Source: Corticium candelabrum
Taxonomy: Eukaryota > Porifera > Homoscleromorpha > Homosclerophorida > Plakinidae
Reading direction: 5' to 3'
DNA: 64,000 nt
Assembly: GCF_963422355.1 (NCBI RefSeq)
Contig: NC_085105.1
Span: 944,001-1,008,000, forward strand
Shown in pieces: positions 50,627 to 62,285 of this stretch. The notes beneath the pieces were generated by a model. That model had not been told where the DNA came from, did no database searches, and saw nothing but the letters and a program-made list of their open reading frames with translations. Each line of letters begins with the position of its first letter. Within the stretch, counting starts at the first letter, position 1. Both the position numbers and the translations under genes were made by a program.

Positions 50627-52356
50627 AGCTCTTCTAGTTTCTGCTTTCTCACAGCCAACTCACTTGTTGCTCTGCTCCTTTCGTCTTGTAGCATGTCTCT
50701 GAATGAGAACAACACAATAATGAGAATGGCTACTCACACGTCTACTTCAAATCCACAGAACCGCATGCAGTGACAAAGCATAAAAAAGAATGTTAAAATT
50801 AATGTAGATAAATAAATGAAGTAGAAATTAAAGCCAAATAGATCACCTAACATATGATGAAACAACTGATGTAGAAATGGTTTAATATCATGATTGAATA
50901 TAAATGAGTGAGTAAGTATATAGATAAGCAACTAAACAAAGAAATAAAATAGATAGATGCTACAGTACGTAGTACATACAAATAAAATAAACCAATAAAT
51001 GGCATATGAGGGCATAGTCACCCGTATAAACTGTAAACATATACTAGTACATATGCCATAAAACACACAATCATGACTACATATTTGTCACCACACTAAC
51101 ACAACTATCTTCCAAGTGTCATCCTCAATTTCAGAAACTGCTCGAAGCTTATCTATTGCACAACACACGCACATGTACTGAGTCTCTAATTGCTCATCCA
51201 GAAAGACAGTACAACTGTTACCGTTTCGGTCAAGAATCTTCTCTAGTTTTTCTCTTGTTTCTTCAACAGACTGTCGTTTTTTGTCCACTAGAATGCAGAT
51301 AGGTAAGCCAAAATCAGTCTTACAGTCTCTAACCTTATAAATAGATCTTAGAATGGTCATGTACCAGTCTCCTTTGCTGCTGCCTGCTTCTGAGACAACA
51401 TTGATAGCTCTGTCTGCATTAATATATCAGACTGTGAAAACAGCATCAAGACATTAACCTAACAAACATCTTGCTTATTAATCAAGCACAGTCATAACTT
51501 ACGTAGATTTTCGGAGCTGATCTGAATTTGTCGGTCAATGCAGCCATAACTTGTTCAAACTCAATCCTACAAAAGCATGCACATGCAGCCATACACTTCG
51601 AAAGTATAAACAAAGACTATAGTGGACACTTACACGTCGTTTGCCTGACAAACTCTTTCCTCTTCTGCAAAACGATGGAGATCTTCCAGTCTCTTTCTGT
51701 TTGAGTCTGTCAGGTCACCGAGTTTCAAAATTTCCAATTGAGTTTGATCAACTTTCTGTAAGGCCATACCAAGAGACTCTACAAACACGTACCTTCTATT
51801 TACCGTCATTGACTCAACTAAAACCAGCACATTTCATATATTTTAGACCAATTTAATTAAACCCTCAAGACGGCAATGTTAATCAAGATTATGTCTAGAT
51901 AACAGCATATACAGTTACAGTTAGTAGTACAATTCCAATCACATCGTTTGAGTTTGAGAACTGTAGGTAATGATGTGTTAGACGTAATGCACATACAACT
52001 TACCCGCCACCTTGGTACTCTTTTCAGCCATTTGACGCATTCTGAAGTTCACTAAAACATTACAAATCACGGCGAGACCTTTTCAGTTAGCCTCATACGT
52101 TCCAAGTAACAGAAAATAGATACGTTTACGCCATATAATATTCGTAATTAATTAATTATTGATTCCTGCCTTGTTCAAGTTTGCCGTTTGCGGACACGCG
52201 TCTTGCTTGAATTGATTTGAGGTGCTGCTCTAGCAGCGAGCGCTCTACGAATCACACAGAATTCAACACATCTCACGACATCAAAAGTCAGAAAACAGAG
52301 AAAAACTTGCCTTGAAGAAGGCATTTCACGCTGTCGCGTAAAGGCTTCAATTCCAT
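50627..52356 (-). CDS. Small coiled-coil protein, 3' structure unresolved
   Basis: Well-phased exons are 52356-52311 (MELKPLRDSVKCLLQ), 52244-52170 (RSLLEQHLKSIQARR), 52051-52004 (NFRMRQMAEKSTKVA), 51817-51634 (MALQKVDQTQLEILKLGDL) and 51566-51503 (EFEQVMAALTDKF). Two of the joins use GC donors (CAAG/GCAAGT and CAAG/GCAGGA). The next exon, beginning near 51404, is open in two frames: the expected frame gives TELSMLSQKQAAAKETGT and a stop, while another frame stays open about 109 codons to 51088 (FGLPICILVDKKRQSVEET). A final exon 50698-50627 encodes a further coiled coil (DERSRATSELAVRKQKLEEL) and a stop. Heptad-rich sequence dominates. I do not recognise the family; proteins of this type are often subunits of cytoskeletal or kinetochore complexes, but that is speculation. 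Confidence 0.6.
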
Positions 52357-52838
52357 CGCAACTAGATTCCGTCGTTTCCGTTTAAGTTAATAACAGAACA
52401 GAAAAGCAGTCAAACTCACGAATTGAATGTCTAGCAAACTGTTATTGTCTTTGCCGTTTCGGGTTTTACTGACTGATGATGTGAGTCATCCAGGCGTGCG
52501 TCACCGGTAATCAAGCAAAGTACCGCCTCAGTCATTCTCAGCCATATAACCATTTGGCCTTCAATCGAGGCAAACAGTAGCGTTTACACCACATGTTTAC
52601 ACCCATTCTCTGTACAACTTCAACTTTTAGGCAGGCACTCGTAATATGACCCTTAGGTTGGAATGTTTACAGCGCAAGTATGGTTTCATACTTCTGGAGT
52701 AGGTGGGGACTAAGACCACGCCCATATGGACTTGCTGTTTACTTTGATTTACACTGCACTGGAAAAGGCTGCATACCGTCGTTGTCCAGCTGAGAGGAGT
52801 GATCTTCAAATGCATGAGCTTCAGTCCAGGCTGCTATT
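52357..52838. promoter_or_regulatory. Divergent intergenic region between the coiled-coil gene and the P450
   Basis: Start codons about 480 bp apart point away from each other, so both promoters lie here. No TATA box is obvious. Confidence 0.5.
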
Positions 52839-54407
52839 GTGCACTACTTCCTAGCTAGCATCGAGATCTCTAGGATGATGCTATTCGTCTACCTTTGCTG
52901 TGCTGCACTGGGCTTCTCTTGCCTCATCGCATTGTCATTCACGGCTCTAGCAGTATTGCTATATCGTAAGCGCTATCATTTTCGGATGATTCCCGGTCCG
53001 CCAATCAAGGATTTTTTTCGTGGCCACGTCTCTGAACTGAGAGAGCGATACAAGCAAGGCAAAGCGTTCCACACGTGGCATCTAGAACTCTGCCAGCAGT
53101 ATGGAAATATTTTTATTCTGTGGACAATGCACCACGAAAGAATTTACGTGTGCCATCCAGATAATGTAAGAAAAGTGTTGGTTAACTCAATCCACTCCAA
53201 GTCACCCGATATCTATCGAAAGTCTTATGCTATCTATGGAAAGCGTTTCCTTGGTTCTGGGTTGGCAAGCAATGTTAACCATGCTGACTGGCAAAGAAGG
53301 CACATTGCTATTGCTCCTGCATTCCAGACAAGGCAACTACGTCATCGAATGTGTGATTTCAATGATATTACTCGTAGATTCATTAGTCGGCTGGAAGGGT
53401 CAAAATGCAAGGTTTTGTCCATGAAACAACTGTTTCCTCTGTTAACAGTAGAATTGATTGCAAAAGTTGCTCTTGGACTGGATAGTCAGACGATTCAGGA
53501 CAGTATCAGCAATTCTAGCATCCCCAGAGCCTTGGCTGCTGCATGCAGAGGATATTTGACTGAACGTCTCAATCCACTCCTATGGCTCAAACCATGGAAA
53601 AGAGGTACTCTTCATGGCATCCACAATGCTGTTGAACAGATACGCCAAATTTCAAAAGACTGTATTTGCAAAAGGCAAAACGAGTTAATGGCTGGAAGCG
53701 AAACTCCCAATGATGGCCTTGATCACATCATCAAGATGGCACAAGTGCACCCTGATTTGACACTGGAGGACCTGATTGACGAAGTTGTTACAATATTTGT
53801 GGCTGGATTTGATACAGCTGCTACAACATTGTGTTTGGCAATAAGAGAACTGTCACAAGTGCCAGATGTTGAAAAACAACTACTTGAGGAAATCACCCAA
53901 GTCCTTGGTTCACGGAGAAACGTTGAATTTGAAGATCTGACAAAGCTGCAATATACCACTGCCATTATCAAAGAAGTTCTTCGTTTATATCCAGCAGCTT
54001 ATGCTACCATTCGCCAACTGCAGAATACTCAGTCAATGTGTGGGGTAGAGGTACCATCTGGATCAAATGTTGTTGTCAGCTTCTATGTCATGCATAGACT
54101 ACCTGAATACTGGAAAGAACCAGAAAAATTCTCTCCTAACCGGTTCCTAAACCAAAACAATGGAAGCATCCATTCATTTACATACTTACCCTACAGTGCT
54201 GGACCGAGGATGTGTCTGGGTAAGCAGTTGGTTACTATAGAAATGAAAGTAGCTCTAGCTCTACTCTACCAGACATTCCGCTTTGAAGTGATGGAAGACC
54301 CAGACACATGGGGACTGACTCAAGACATGATACTTCGACCAAACACAGAAATCAAGTGTAAGCTCCACCTTAGATCAGAAGACATTGAAAGACACAAGAA
54401 GACTTAA
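52839..54407 (+). CDS. Cytochrome P450, CYP46A-like, intronless
   Basis: The protein is 522 aa, normal for a microsomal P450. An N-terminal membrane anchor (LCCAALGFSCLIALSFTALA) is followed by the proline-rich hinge IPGPP. Core motifs are the I-helix oxygen-binding AGFDTAATT (about residue 322), the K-helix ExxR in KEVLRLYPAAY (about 377), the PERF-like PEKFSPNRF, and the heme loop PYSAGPRMCLGKQ whose Cys is near 459. Overall spacing and words such as YGKRFLGSGL and FEDLTKLQY resemble cholesterol 24-hydroxylase CYP46A1 and the wider CYP3/CYP4-type clans. The substrate is probably a sterol or lipid, but cannot be fixed by sight. The first ATG gives MHYFLASIEISRMMLF; an internal Met at residue 13 or 14 would also leave the anchor intact. 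No introns. Confidence 0.93.
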   Translation: MHYFLASIEISRMMLFVYLCCAALGFSCLIALSFTALAVLLYRKRYHFRMIPGPPIKDFFRGHVSELRERYKQGKAFHTWHLELCQQYGNIFILWTMHHERIYVCHPDNVRKVLVNSIHSKSPDIYRKSYAIYGKRFLGSGLASNVNHADWQRRHIAIAPAFQTRQLRHRMCDFNDITRRFISRLEGSKCKVLSMKQLFPLLTVELIAKVALGLDSQTIQDSISNSSIPRALAAACRGYLTERLNPLLWLKPWKRGTLHGIHNAVEQIRQISKDCICKRQNELMAGSETPNDGLDHIIKMAQVHPDLTLEDLIDEVVTIFVAGFDTAATTLCLAIRELSQVPDVEKQLLEEITQVLGSRRNVEFEDLTKLQYTTAIIKEVLRLYPAAYATIRQLQNTQSMCGVEVPSGSNVVVSFYVMHRLPEYWKEPEKFSPNRFLNQNNGSIHSFTYLPYSAGPRMCLGKQLVTIEMKVALALLYQTFRFEVMEDPDTWGLTQDMILRPNTEIKCKLHLRSEDIERHKKT

Positions 54408-54782
54408 ACATGTAGTGGGCCCTGCTAGACTAGTTAGGTCTTGTCTTGTAGCTATGTACTCAGATGTATATTAACTGAGTCAATTAACAGGTAGTAATTT
54501 CTGAGAATTAATTAATAAACTCTCCCATCTGTTAACTACTAACTAATGCATAGAAACATTGCTCATTATCCACATACAACTAAATTAAATTCCTGCTGGC
54601 GTTTGATGTTTACTGAATCCAAACGTATCACTGTTCCACAACTGTTAAGCTAATCGACAACTAATGGCAACACTTCCCATCACTACAGTAGGTACTTGCA
54701 TGCCAAAAAAGCCATACATACATAATACCACTAGCTCATGCTATGCCACACCAACCACAAGTTAGAGACTTGCAAAGTCTTT
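54408..54782. other. Convergent 3' spacer
   Basis: It holds the 3' UTRs of the P450 (plus) and the TPR/SGNH gene (minus). No other feature apart from the P450 polyadenylation signal. Confidence 0.6.
54514..54519 (+). terminator. Polyadenylation signal AATAAA for the P450 gene
   Basis: AATAAA lies about 107 bp downstream of the P450 stop, in a reasonable position for a 3' end. Confidence 0.6.
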
Positions 54783-56502
54783 ACATCTTCATAGTGTCTT
54801 CAATCAGGTTCAAGTAGTTAGGATGCAAGTGAGTGCCATCAAGCTCTAAATCAAGAGCAATGACGTCAAAATCAGTACCATTGACGTCCAGCTCTCAAAC
54901 AGTAACAAAGCAGAAGCAAAAACATGCCAAAAATCATGATTACATAACAGAGCAAGAATTCTACCCTGTGGCAGAACTAGTCCTGGAAACAATTTACATA
55001 CACACCAGACTGTCTAAAGTGTGCCAAAACTAGCAAACATTAATATGTTATCTGTTTGTTATTTGTCTGTCTCATTCAGTCCAGTCAGATCCAGATCAGT
55101 TGGTGTTATTTCCGTATTGGGCTGTTGACCGCAACCAATGTAATGTGTATCTGTAGTTTAGGCAGGAGCATTCGACTTCTACAGATATCAATATCAATTC
55201 ACGTCCAGTTAGCTTACTCAAAGGCAGTCGCAGATTTCGGATTACCACTTATGCATGACAAAAATATGAAAATATGTATAGCAGTTATAGTTGACTATTA
55301 ACACATCTTTAAGTTTCCAGTACACCACTTACTACTATCTATATATCAAAGTACGTATGTACAAAGATCCTTGATATGTTTAGCAGTCTAATGTCTTTGT
55401 GACCGTTCCAGTAAGGTCATGTCACATCATACTATAGTGGTTGAGTTATTTGTCTGCTAGATATACAAGGGCTAGCAGATTTCCAATCTAAGAACTACTC
55501 AAATGCACTCACTGTATTCTTGCTTGAGTTTCAGATCCTTTCCAGTCAGCAATGCATCCTCAAAGTCCATGTACCTCAAATGCTTTGTCTTTGCTAGTCT
55601 CTCCTTCAGCATTTTATTGAATAATAAGACAACACTTCTAGAACCAATGACATTGATGAAAATTCCAGTGAGTAACAACAATTAACAGCAAGCTTGGATA
55701 GCATGTAACTTCAAAGTCAACAGCAACATAAAATAACAATTCAGTTATTCTGACCTTGTTGCTGCCAAAACTGGCACCACAGGATGAACAAACACCTTCA
55801 GCTTCTGTTTTATTCTGAGTTCTTTCAAAGCCACAACGTAGATGTTAATAACAGCAGCGATTGCTTCTTCCAATGTCTGCAGCAACACAAGCTTCAATGC
55901 AAAGTCAAAACACATCATTCTAGACTCCTCACCTCATACTTGCACATGGCCACAGCTGTTGTCAGTCCATCTCGACAATCAATCTCTCCAAAACAAAATA
56001 TAATGGTTGAACCATTTGGTACTAAAAAACCAGTATGCATAAGCAACAAGAATTCTCCTACCATGTTAATTAAATCCCAATTTAACTGTGCACTCACCTC
56101 TTTTCATTGCATTGTAGAATGCAATTTTAGGATAAAATTTGCTTTCTGGTCTCAGATGCCATAGTTTAAGTCCTGTTGCAACAATAGGATGGATAACATG
56201 ATGTCGTCCCTGGGGTATAAAATCAAAATGAGATACACTAAATGTTGCAGAAATACACAATGACACTGATGCAAAACTGACTTGGTAAGTGATACTTCTC
56301 CAGGCTGGAGATATTGCATGGCTCTCTCCTAAACAGAATATGTATGTACATGAACATATGCCACACAACTTATTTCAGCTGGTATGGCACAAACTAATTT
56401 AACTATGTACTACATATTTGATTACTTTAATTTTGAGCACAAAAACACGTGTATACATGCACGAGTGCATATGAGCGTGCATGAGTGTGCATGCACGCAC
56501 GT

Positions 56503-56544
<42 letters not shown>

Positions 56545-59500
56545 CACTATCTGTGTCTATATATAGTCTACATAGCATCATGGTAACATGTAGTAAGTAA
56601 TCAGTACAGACTAGCTTCCTACCAGCAAAGTAGATAAATTCTGGCTTTTCATCTGAGCTACCAAATACATACATCCCAGGCACTTTTATCACCTTTCACA
56701 GATATAATTCAAAACATAACGAAACCAGAAAAATCAGCTCCCAACCTGACTGATGCAGCAGAAGTAAGCATTCTCATTTCTGATAGTACTTAGATGCAAT
56801 TCTCTCCCACTATGAGCCATATCTAGTACAAATGTCAGCAACTGTCAATTAGCATTTCACATGGTAAGTATGCTGTATTACCTAGAACGCTGCACAATGG
56901 TTTAATCAGTTCCAATGCTCCACTGAAGTACAGGATTTTGACCAAAGTGAAGTAAAAGGCTACTAAATCTAACTGAATAACAACAAGCTCAATGAGACTA
57001 ATGGCAACATTAAACTATTTTGATGTGTACAGAGTAACATAAAAATTCAAAAATCATGTAAAATACCTGCTCTGCAGAGTACGGATCTCTAGCTTTTGGG
57101 TCACTATGAGCAAAATTTTCTGGTACTTTGCCTTCATTAGCAACCACAGCTACAAAGGAAAATAATAGCACCTCAATACCACACTACCAAGTATACATCA
57201 GACAGATAAGGAAACAAACATACAAACAACAAACAATAAACAAACAAGCATATGCAAGTAAGAGACAAACAAGATAACAAAGAGTGTACATGATAAACAT
57301 TTAGCAGTCAAGTAGAGCTTACTACTCATATACAATACGTCGATTTCTGGAATCAATGGCAAGAACCAACCACACTTCACCCCAGCAACAGCCATCTCGC
57401 TGTTCTTCACAGTAAACTGCCTAATAATCCAAAATAAGTCATATGTAAAATTAAAATAAACAAATTTCATACACCCAAATACCGAACAAATTTATATGCT
57501 TCTTCGTACTTCATCAACACCTAAAAAATTTTAATTCCTCATTAAATCTAAATTTGCTCAGGTACTTAAGATATGATTAAATACTGACTTGTAGTGTGTG
57601 GATGTACGCTAGCGCACATGATGTGTGAAATGGTTCTAGATCAAGGGCACGTTTTAACAGTAAGGCAGCTTCCTTGATTGCCCCGTGGTCTCGTATCTGT
57701 GTTGCAACATAAGCAAGAGCAGCAGCAGAGTCGACTGCAGTTTTCATCTCTCTATCATACAAAAACAAATAAAGACGAAATAGCAACCATTCACAGTGTC
57801 TGCTTTTGCTGTCCGTCATCTTGTACTATCTACTTACCTATCTGTTTATATCAATATCATTCTACATGCTCACATTCCGTTATGCAGTTACAGTTTATTG
57901 ATCTGTTATGTAGTCTGTCTGTGAACCAGTTACTTCTGTGTCTCTGGTTGTCTGCGTGACTGTCTATCTATAATGTGAGCAGCAGTGTGTCTACATGACT
58001 GTACATAAAGAACTCTACAAAGGCAGATCTTTGCAATGCTGACACCTACTGATAAAGAAGATCAAGACCATGGTGTTCCACCACTTCCGTCATAAATGCA
58101 TGAAACGGTTTGTCTTCTACACAAAACACCAGCAACATTTATTGTGACTCCAAACAATGCACCACCATTCTTACTTTGTTTTGGAGTCATCAAGCATACA
58201 CAAATTGCCATTGCTTCCTTGGCCTGTATTTCACCCTTTTTATGTACAATACGAGCATATTCTAGCAGTCCTTCCACGTTCTCTTTCTTCCTTTGCAAGA
58301 CTGCCTGTAGGAAGAAAGTAAATTTCAGCTTCACTGTAGTAATACAAACAATCCAAATTGTTTCTTACAGACAGCAAAGCTAATGCCTGGTCCTCATTGC
58401 CGGATACTCTTTGTGCTCGAGCTATGTGAACCTACATGTACAAAGATATCTTGATATTACAGCAACCTATAATAGCCAGTCTTAAGTAGCCAATCTATGT
58501 GGTAGACTAAAGCATTGCAACAAGCCATCAACATATATGCAATTTGCCAAATGAACATGAAAATAGAGAGGACAGACAAAAGACAGCATATAGAATGGGT
58601 AGGTGCAAACATGAACGAACAGACAAACACACAAACAGACAAGCAAACAGCAGCAACAAAACAAAGCATATCATCCCTGTTCAGCTAGCTGTTACACAAT
58701 GATATCCTCACCTTGATTGCATCAATTTCGTCTGCTCCTGCACTCCTCAGTCTGTCAGCACAACAAGCAAAGACTTTCATAGCTTCTTCGATCTCACCAC
58801 TTGCTAACAAATAGCTACCAAGTCTAAAAACCAATTCACACAATTACACACAGTCTCCACCAATTCACAACAGATAAATAAAACACAAAGTCTCAACTGT
58901 TTCAACAGCTCTGGATCGCTAGAATCACTAGCCGACGCCTGTTTCACGTACTTGACAGCCTCTTTGTATCTATTAGCATTTCCATATATACGAGCTGCAA
59001 AACAACATAATTAGAAAATAAGCCATAAGACATTATATCAAGTCCAACCAAGCTCAACACATGTCGTCTTGTGGCAGGGATAGACTTCTAGTATACTGTT
59101 AAAGACAATAACAGCCTCCTACAACATAAAAGAGCAAAAAGAGAGAGAGAACGTACGCATTTGTTCTTCATTATGGCCTACAAAATTTACCTTTGCATTG
59201 TCATCTGATATGAATTTATGAGCCAGCTGAATGGCATTGGCAATAACAAGCCCATCATCTTGATCGCTTTCATCTCTACAGAATCGGTTAGTTAGCTAGA
59301 TTGTATAGTTTTGTAAATTACATTGTCTAGTACAGCAGCCTGTCAGCTGTTTACCTCTCTCTGCCTGTCATTTGTCTTTGCATCTCCACATCTGTGTGTC
59401 TATGTGTCTGTCCTCTTCTCACACACTTCATGTGTATTGCTACTGTTATGCTTCATGCCATGTTGTAGTTAATTAAATAAACTTATTACTAAGCACATTC

Positions 59501-61739
59501 ATCAACAGATCTCTTTATGATATCTGCAATATCTGCATGCCAAATCTTCGTCTCCTGTCCCTGAGTTGTACACTTGCACTTTTCCTATATCAAAATGCTG
59601 TCCTCCCCATAACTGTCTGCTCCCTCTTTCTCAGGTTGTTCACATTCTTACTACTAACTTACACCTAACTACATTCATCTAGCTTTTACACTATAAAAAT
59701 GTAACCATCCACAAAATCTTAACAACTCAAACATGCACTAACCTTACAGAACTAGGAAGTTGGAAACGCTGTGACAACGGTGCAGACTTCAATACATCCA
59801 GTAAGCTGCGTTTCTCAGCAGTCTTCTCATTATCAACACCATTAGAAACTGCTGCAGCATCTAAAGAATGGCCTGCAAAACAAACCAATAAATGACACAG
59901 AAAAAACACTTAAAAACAATGAACTAACTCGATAGTTTTGTCAATACATAAATATCTGCTTTGTCCTCAATGGCATCCCTTACAGATAATGAAAGATCCA
60001 AAAATTGCCTAATGCACAAAGTTTCTTTGAATAGGCCTTAATGAATTAGACACACTCAACTGCAAACAATTGCCAGTTTACGTCGAACTACTCAACTGAC
60101 AAACCTTGATTCATCCACTAGCTGCACTGAAGTGCTGCTCATTGCACGAGACGGATATCGTTTGTTGTATGCATCCACAAACAGCTAAAACAAACAATTC
60201 ACATACAGATTAACCCAATTTAAAAAGAAATTTACCAATTAATTTAATAAAAGGATAACTAAGTAACTAACTAACCAAAAGCTGCTACAATAATTGTCTG
60301 TTTCATGCCATATTTGTAACTGTGTGCGAGCATGTGGTTTTGTGCACAAATACATCGACTGAAGAAGAAATTCAAACCACTTTGACAATGTTAGCTGGCA
60401 CAACAAACTCTCAACAGACAAACAAATGTACGTATTTGACAGGGACAGACAAATACAAACAAACATACATATACATACATACATACAGACAGACAGACAG
60501 GCAGACAGGTAAGCAGCTAGGTAGACAAACAGACAGACACTGCTGACAGACAGACAGACAGCCACATAAACATAAAGAGTTGTAGGTAGAACCAAGCCCT
60601 ATTGGCTTGGGTAGTATTTAGTGTTTAGATGGTGTATAATAGTTCAATGTTTGAAAATATATGTATTGACAGACAGACAGACAGACACGGCTCTATTGAG
60701 GATGGGTTGCCCAATGTCCTTTGGATGTTGGCTGTCACACTGTAAATGTGGGAAAAGTTCTCGACAAAGACGGATGTCATCTTCTTAGTTGTAAACATGG
60801 AGAAGGCCCTATATGGCAGCATGATTCTGTGGTGAGTAGATGATCTGAATGCTTGTGTGAAGTAGCTAGGTCTGCACCACAGCAAAGAACCAAAAGACAG
60901 ATATACAAACAATGATTGCAGACCCGATATCATAGTGTTTGACACTGATGAGGGATCGAACATTGATTTAATATTGCCTTTGTTCATCTGTGGAGCTCTG
61001 AAGCCTTTTTAATTGGCAGAAGAAGATGGCTTTGCGGCTTCAGTAAGGGAGGATCGAAAAAGAAGAAATATGCTAAGCTAGCCTTGTCTGTTGGAGGTAC
61101 TACTAGTCCAACACTCATCCCGTTAGTCTTTGAACACTTTGGAAGATGGGGGCAAGAAGTAGAAAGATACCTGGATACTGTTGCATCCAGAGAAAGGAGA
61201 GACTGTGAAGGGAAGAGAAACCATTCTGAGTTTGTCTGCTACCAGAGGAAACGTATAGCTGTAATTGTGCAGAAAGCTAATGCCGGAATGATACTAGGAA
61301 AATTGAAGAGGATAACAGGAGGTCGGGAGATGGGGTTATGGGTGAAACGTATGGGATGTACAATGTAGTGTTCACTAAGTTTAGTTGTAGTTTATGGTAG
61401 TAAATTAATTAATTAAGACTGATGTAAATGGCATAGGCGGTTTTAGTCTTTTTAAGTTTGAGACAGAGACATTGTCACAAGGATTATTGTACATTTAGTG
61501 TTTGTAATTGTGCTTAAAATGTATTGAAATAAATGAAGACAGACAGACAACTGACAGACAGATTCTGAGAAAAAGTGTTTATCTCCATTAAATGAGCTAT
61601 CGTGTCGTGTGTGTCTGCCTAGAGTTATAGGCTACAATGCAAGTACCTTCAAGACGTCTTCAACAGAGCCTTTGCTGTCTCTCCACCGACAAGCCATCGT
61701 CATTTCAGGCTCCACCTCGTAATGCACGTAGAAATCCAT
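54783..61739 (-). CDS. TPR protein with C-terminal SGNH-hydrolase-like domain
   Basis: Roughly 20 short exons run from the ATG at 61739 (MDFYVHYEVEPEMTMACRW) to a stop at 54783. The N-terminal two thirds are helical repeats of TPR type, for example YGNANRYKEAVKYVKQAS, SGEIEEAMKVFACCADRL, HGAIKEAALLLKRALDLEP and KYEEAYKFV. The C-terminus has the conserved blocks of an SGNH/GDSL hydrolase: block I AGESHAISPAW (split over an intron at 56330), the strand STIIFCFGEIDCRDG (about 56010-55950), KVFVHPVVPVLAATR (about 55820-55760), and the final D-x-x-H as ELDGTHLHPNY (about 54830). Catalytic Ser, Asp and His candidates are therefore all present. An esterase or acyltransferase-like activity on a carbohydrate or lipid is inferred. 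I know of no named orthologue. Several introns contain repeats, including retroelement debris near 60.6-61.6 kb. Confidence 0.8.
56504..56543. repeat. (CA)n microsatellite
   Basis: CA tract in an intron of the TPR/SGNH gene, directly upstream (in transcription) of the AGES-motif exon. Confidence 0.95.
60462..60676. repeat. Tetranucleotide arrays and second copy of the interspersed tail
   Basis: (CATA)n and (ACAG)n arrays near 60468-60500 and 60545-60561 are followed by the segment shared with 34389-34482. It ends in a further ACAG array near 60664-60685. The two copies differ by scattered substitutions and a small indel. Confidence 0.85.
60690..61560 (+). mobile_element. Decayed non-LTR retroelement fragment (reverse-transcriptase C-terminal part)
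   Basis: On the plus strand, opposite to the host gene, broken frames encode a Cys/His cluster (VLDKDGCHLLSCKHGEGP) and then TTSPTLIPLVFEHFGRWGQE (about 61099-61155). This combination is typical of the C-terminus of LINE-type polyproteins. At least one frameshift (near 60740) and several stops (for example near 60838) interrupt it. The 3' end carries aataaatga and an ACAG array (61529-61562), resembling the tail of the short repeat at 34.4 and 60.6 kb. It lies in an intron of the TPR/SGNH gene. Confidence 0.7.
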
Positions 61740-61881
61740 AGTTATACGCGATCTCAAGACGTCTTTCGGCCTCGCCTTCGGCCTGCAACCGTCAAAGCGC
61801 ACAGCACGTGACAGAGCGACAGAGAAGATAGAGCATGCGCAGCCTCAAACGTTGAGGTGTTGAGAAGTGCATGCGGGGTGA
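61740..61881. promoter_or_regulatory. Shared divergent promoter
   Basis: 142 bp lie between the starts of the TPR/SGNH gene (minus) and the small gene (plus). It includes gagcatgcgcagcct, a TGCGCA word similar to that in the Rab6/ASB promoter. No TATA box is seen. Confidence 0.6.
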
Positions 61882-62285
61882 ATGAACATGCCGGTTGCAC
61901 TACCGGCCTTCTGGAAGGTGGCAGCTGTCGTTGGATTAGTTGTTGGCAAAAAGGCTGGGATCTACGCGCTGGGCAGGGTTCGTGCGTCTCACAGTTCGCA
62001 TTTGCGTCATCATCACGAGATCTATAAAGCTAGACATTGCTCATTTACAGGCGTACGGCTATCCAAGAGTGTACAGGAGGATATTAGAGTACAGCAAAAT
62101 GTCAATCAGAGATCAAAATAGACGGAAAGGGCTGCAGCGAAGCGTCAAATACGTATTCCGATTGCCGAATAGATCACTGGGACCTCTAATCTGGTGTGTG
62201 ACTCATGAGTGCGTCAGAATCCGCTCTGACTCATTTCTGTCGTTTGAATTGCAGGGGACAGAAGTACCAATCAAGAGGGCTGTAG
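61882..62285 (+). CDS. Small unrecognised protein with N-terminal hydrophobic segment
   Basis: Three exons (61882-61977, 62051-62193, 62255-62285) give 89 aa. Introns are very short (73 and 61 bp) with GT-AG ends, and the joins keep frame. The sequence has a hydrophobic start (FWKVAAVVGLVVG) followed by basic, Tyr-rich helices (YGYPRVYRRILEYSK, GLQRSVKYVFRLPNR). A hydrophobic anchor followed by a basic tail is common in small mitochondrial or ER membrane proteins, but I recognise no family. If the introns are retained the frame runs on to 62440 with other sequence, which I consider less likely. The second ATG at 61888 is an alternative start. Confidence 0.6.
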
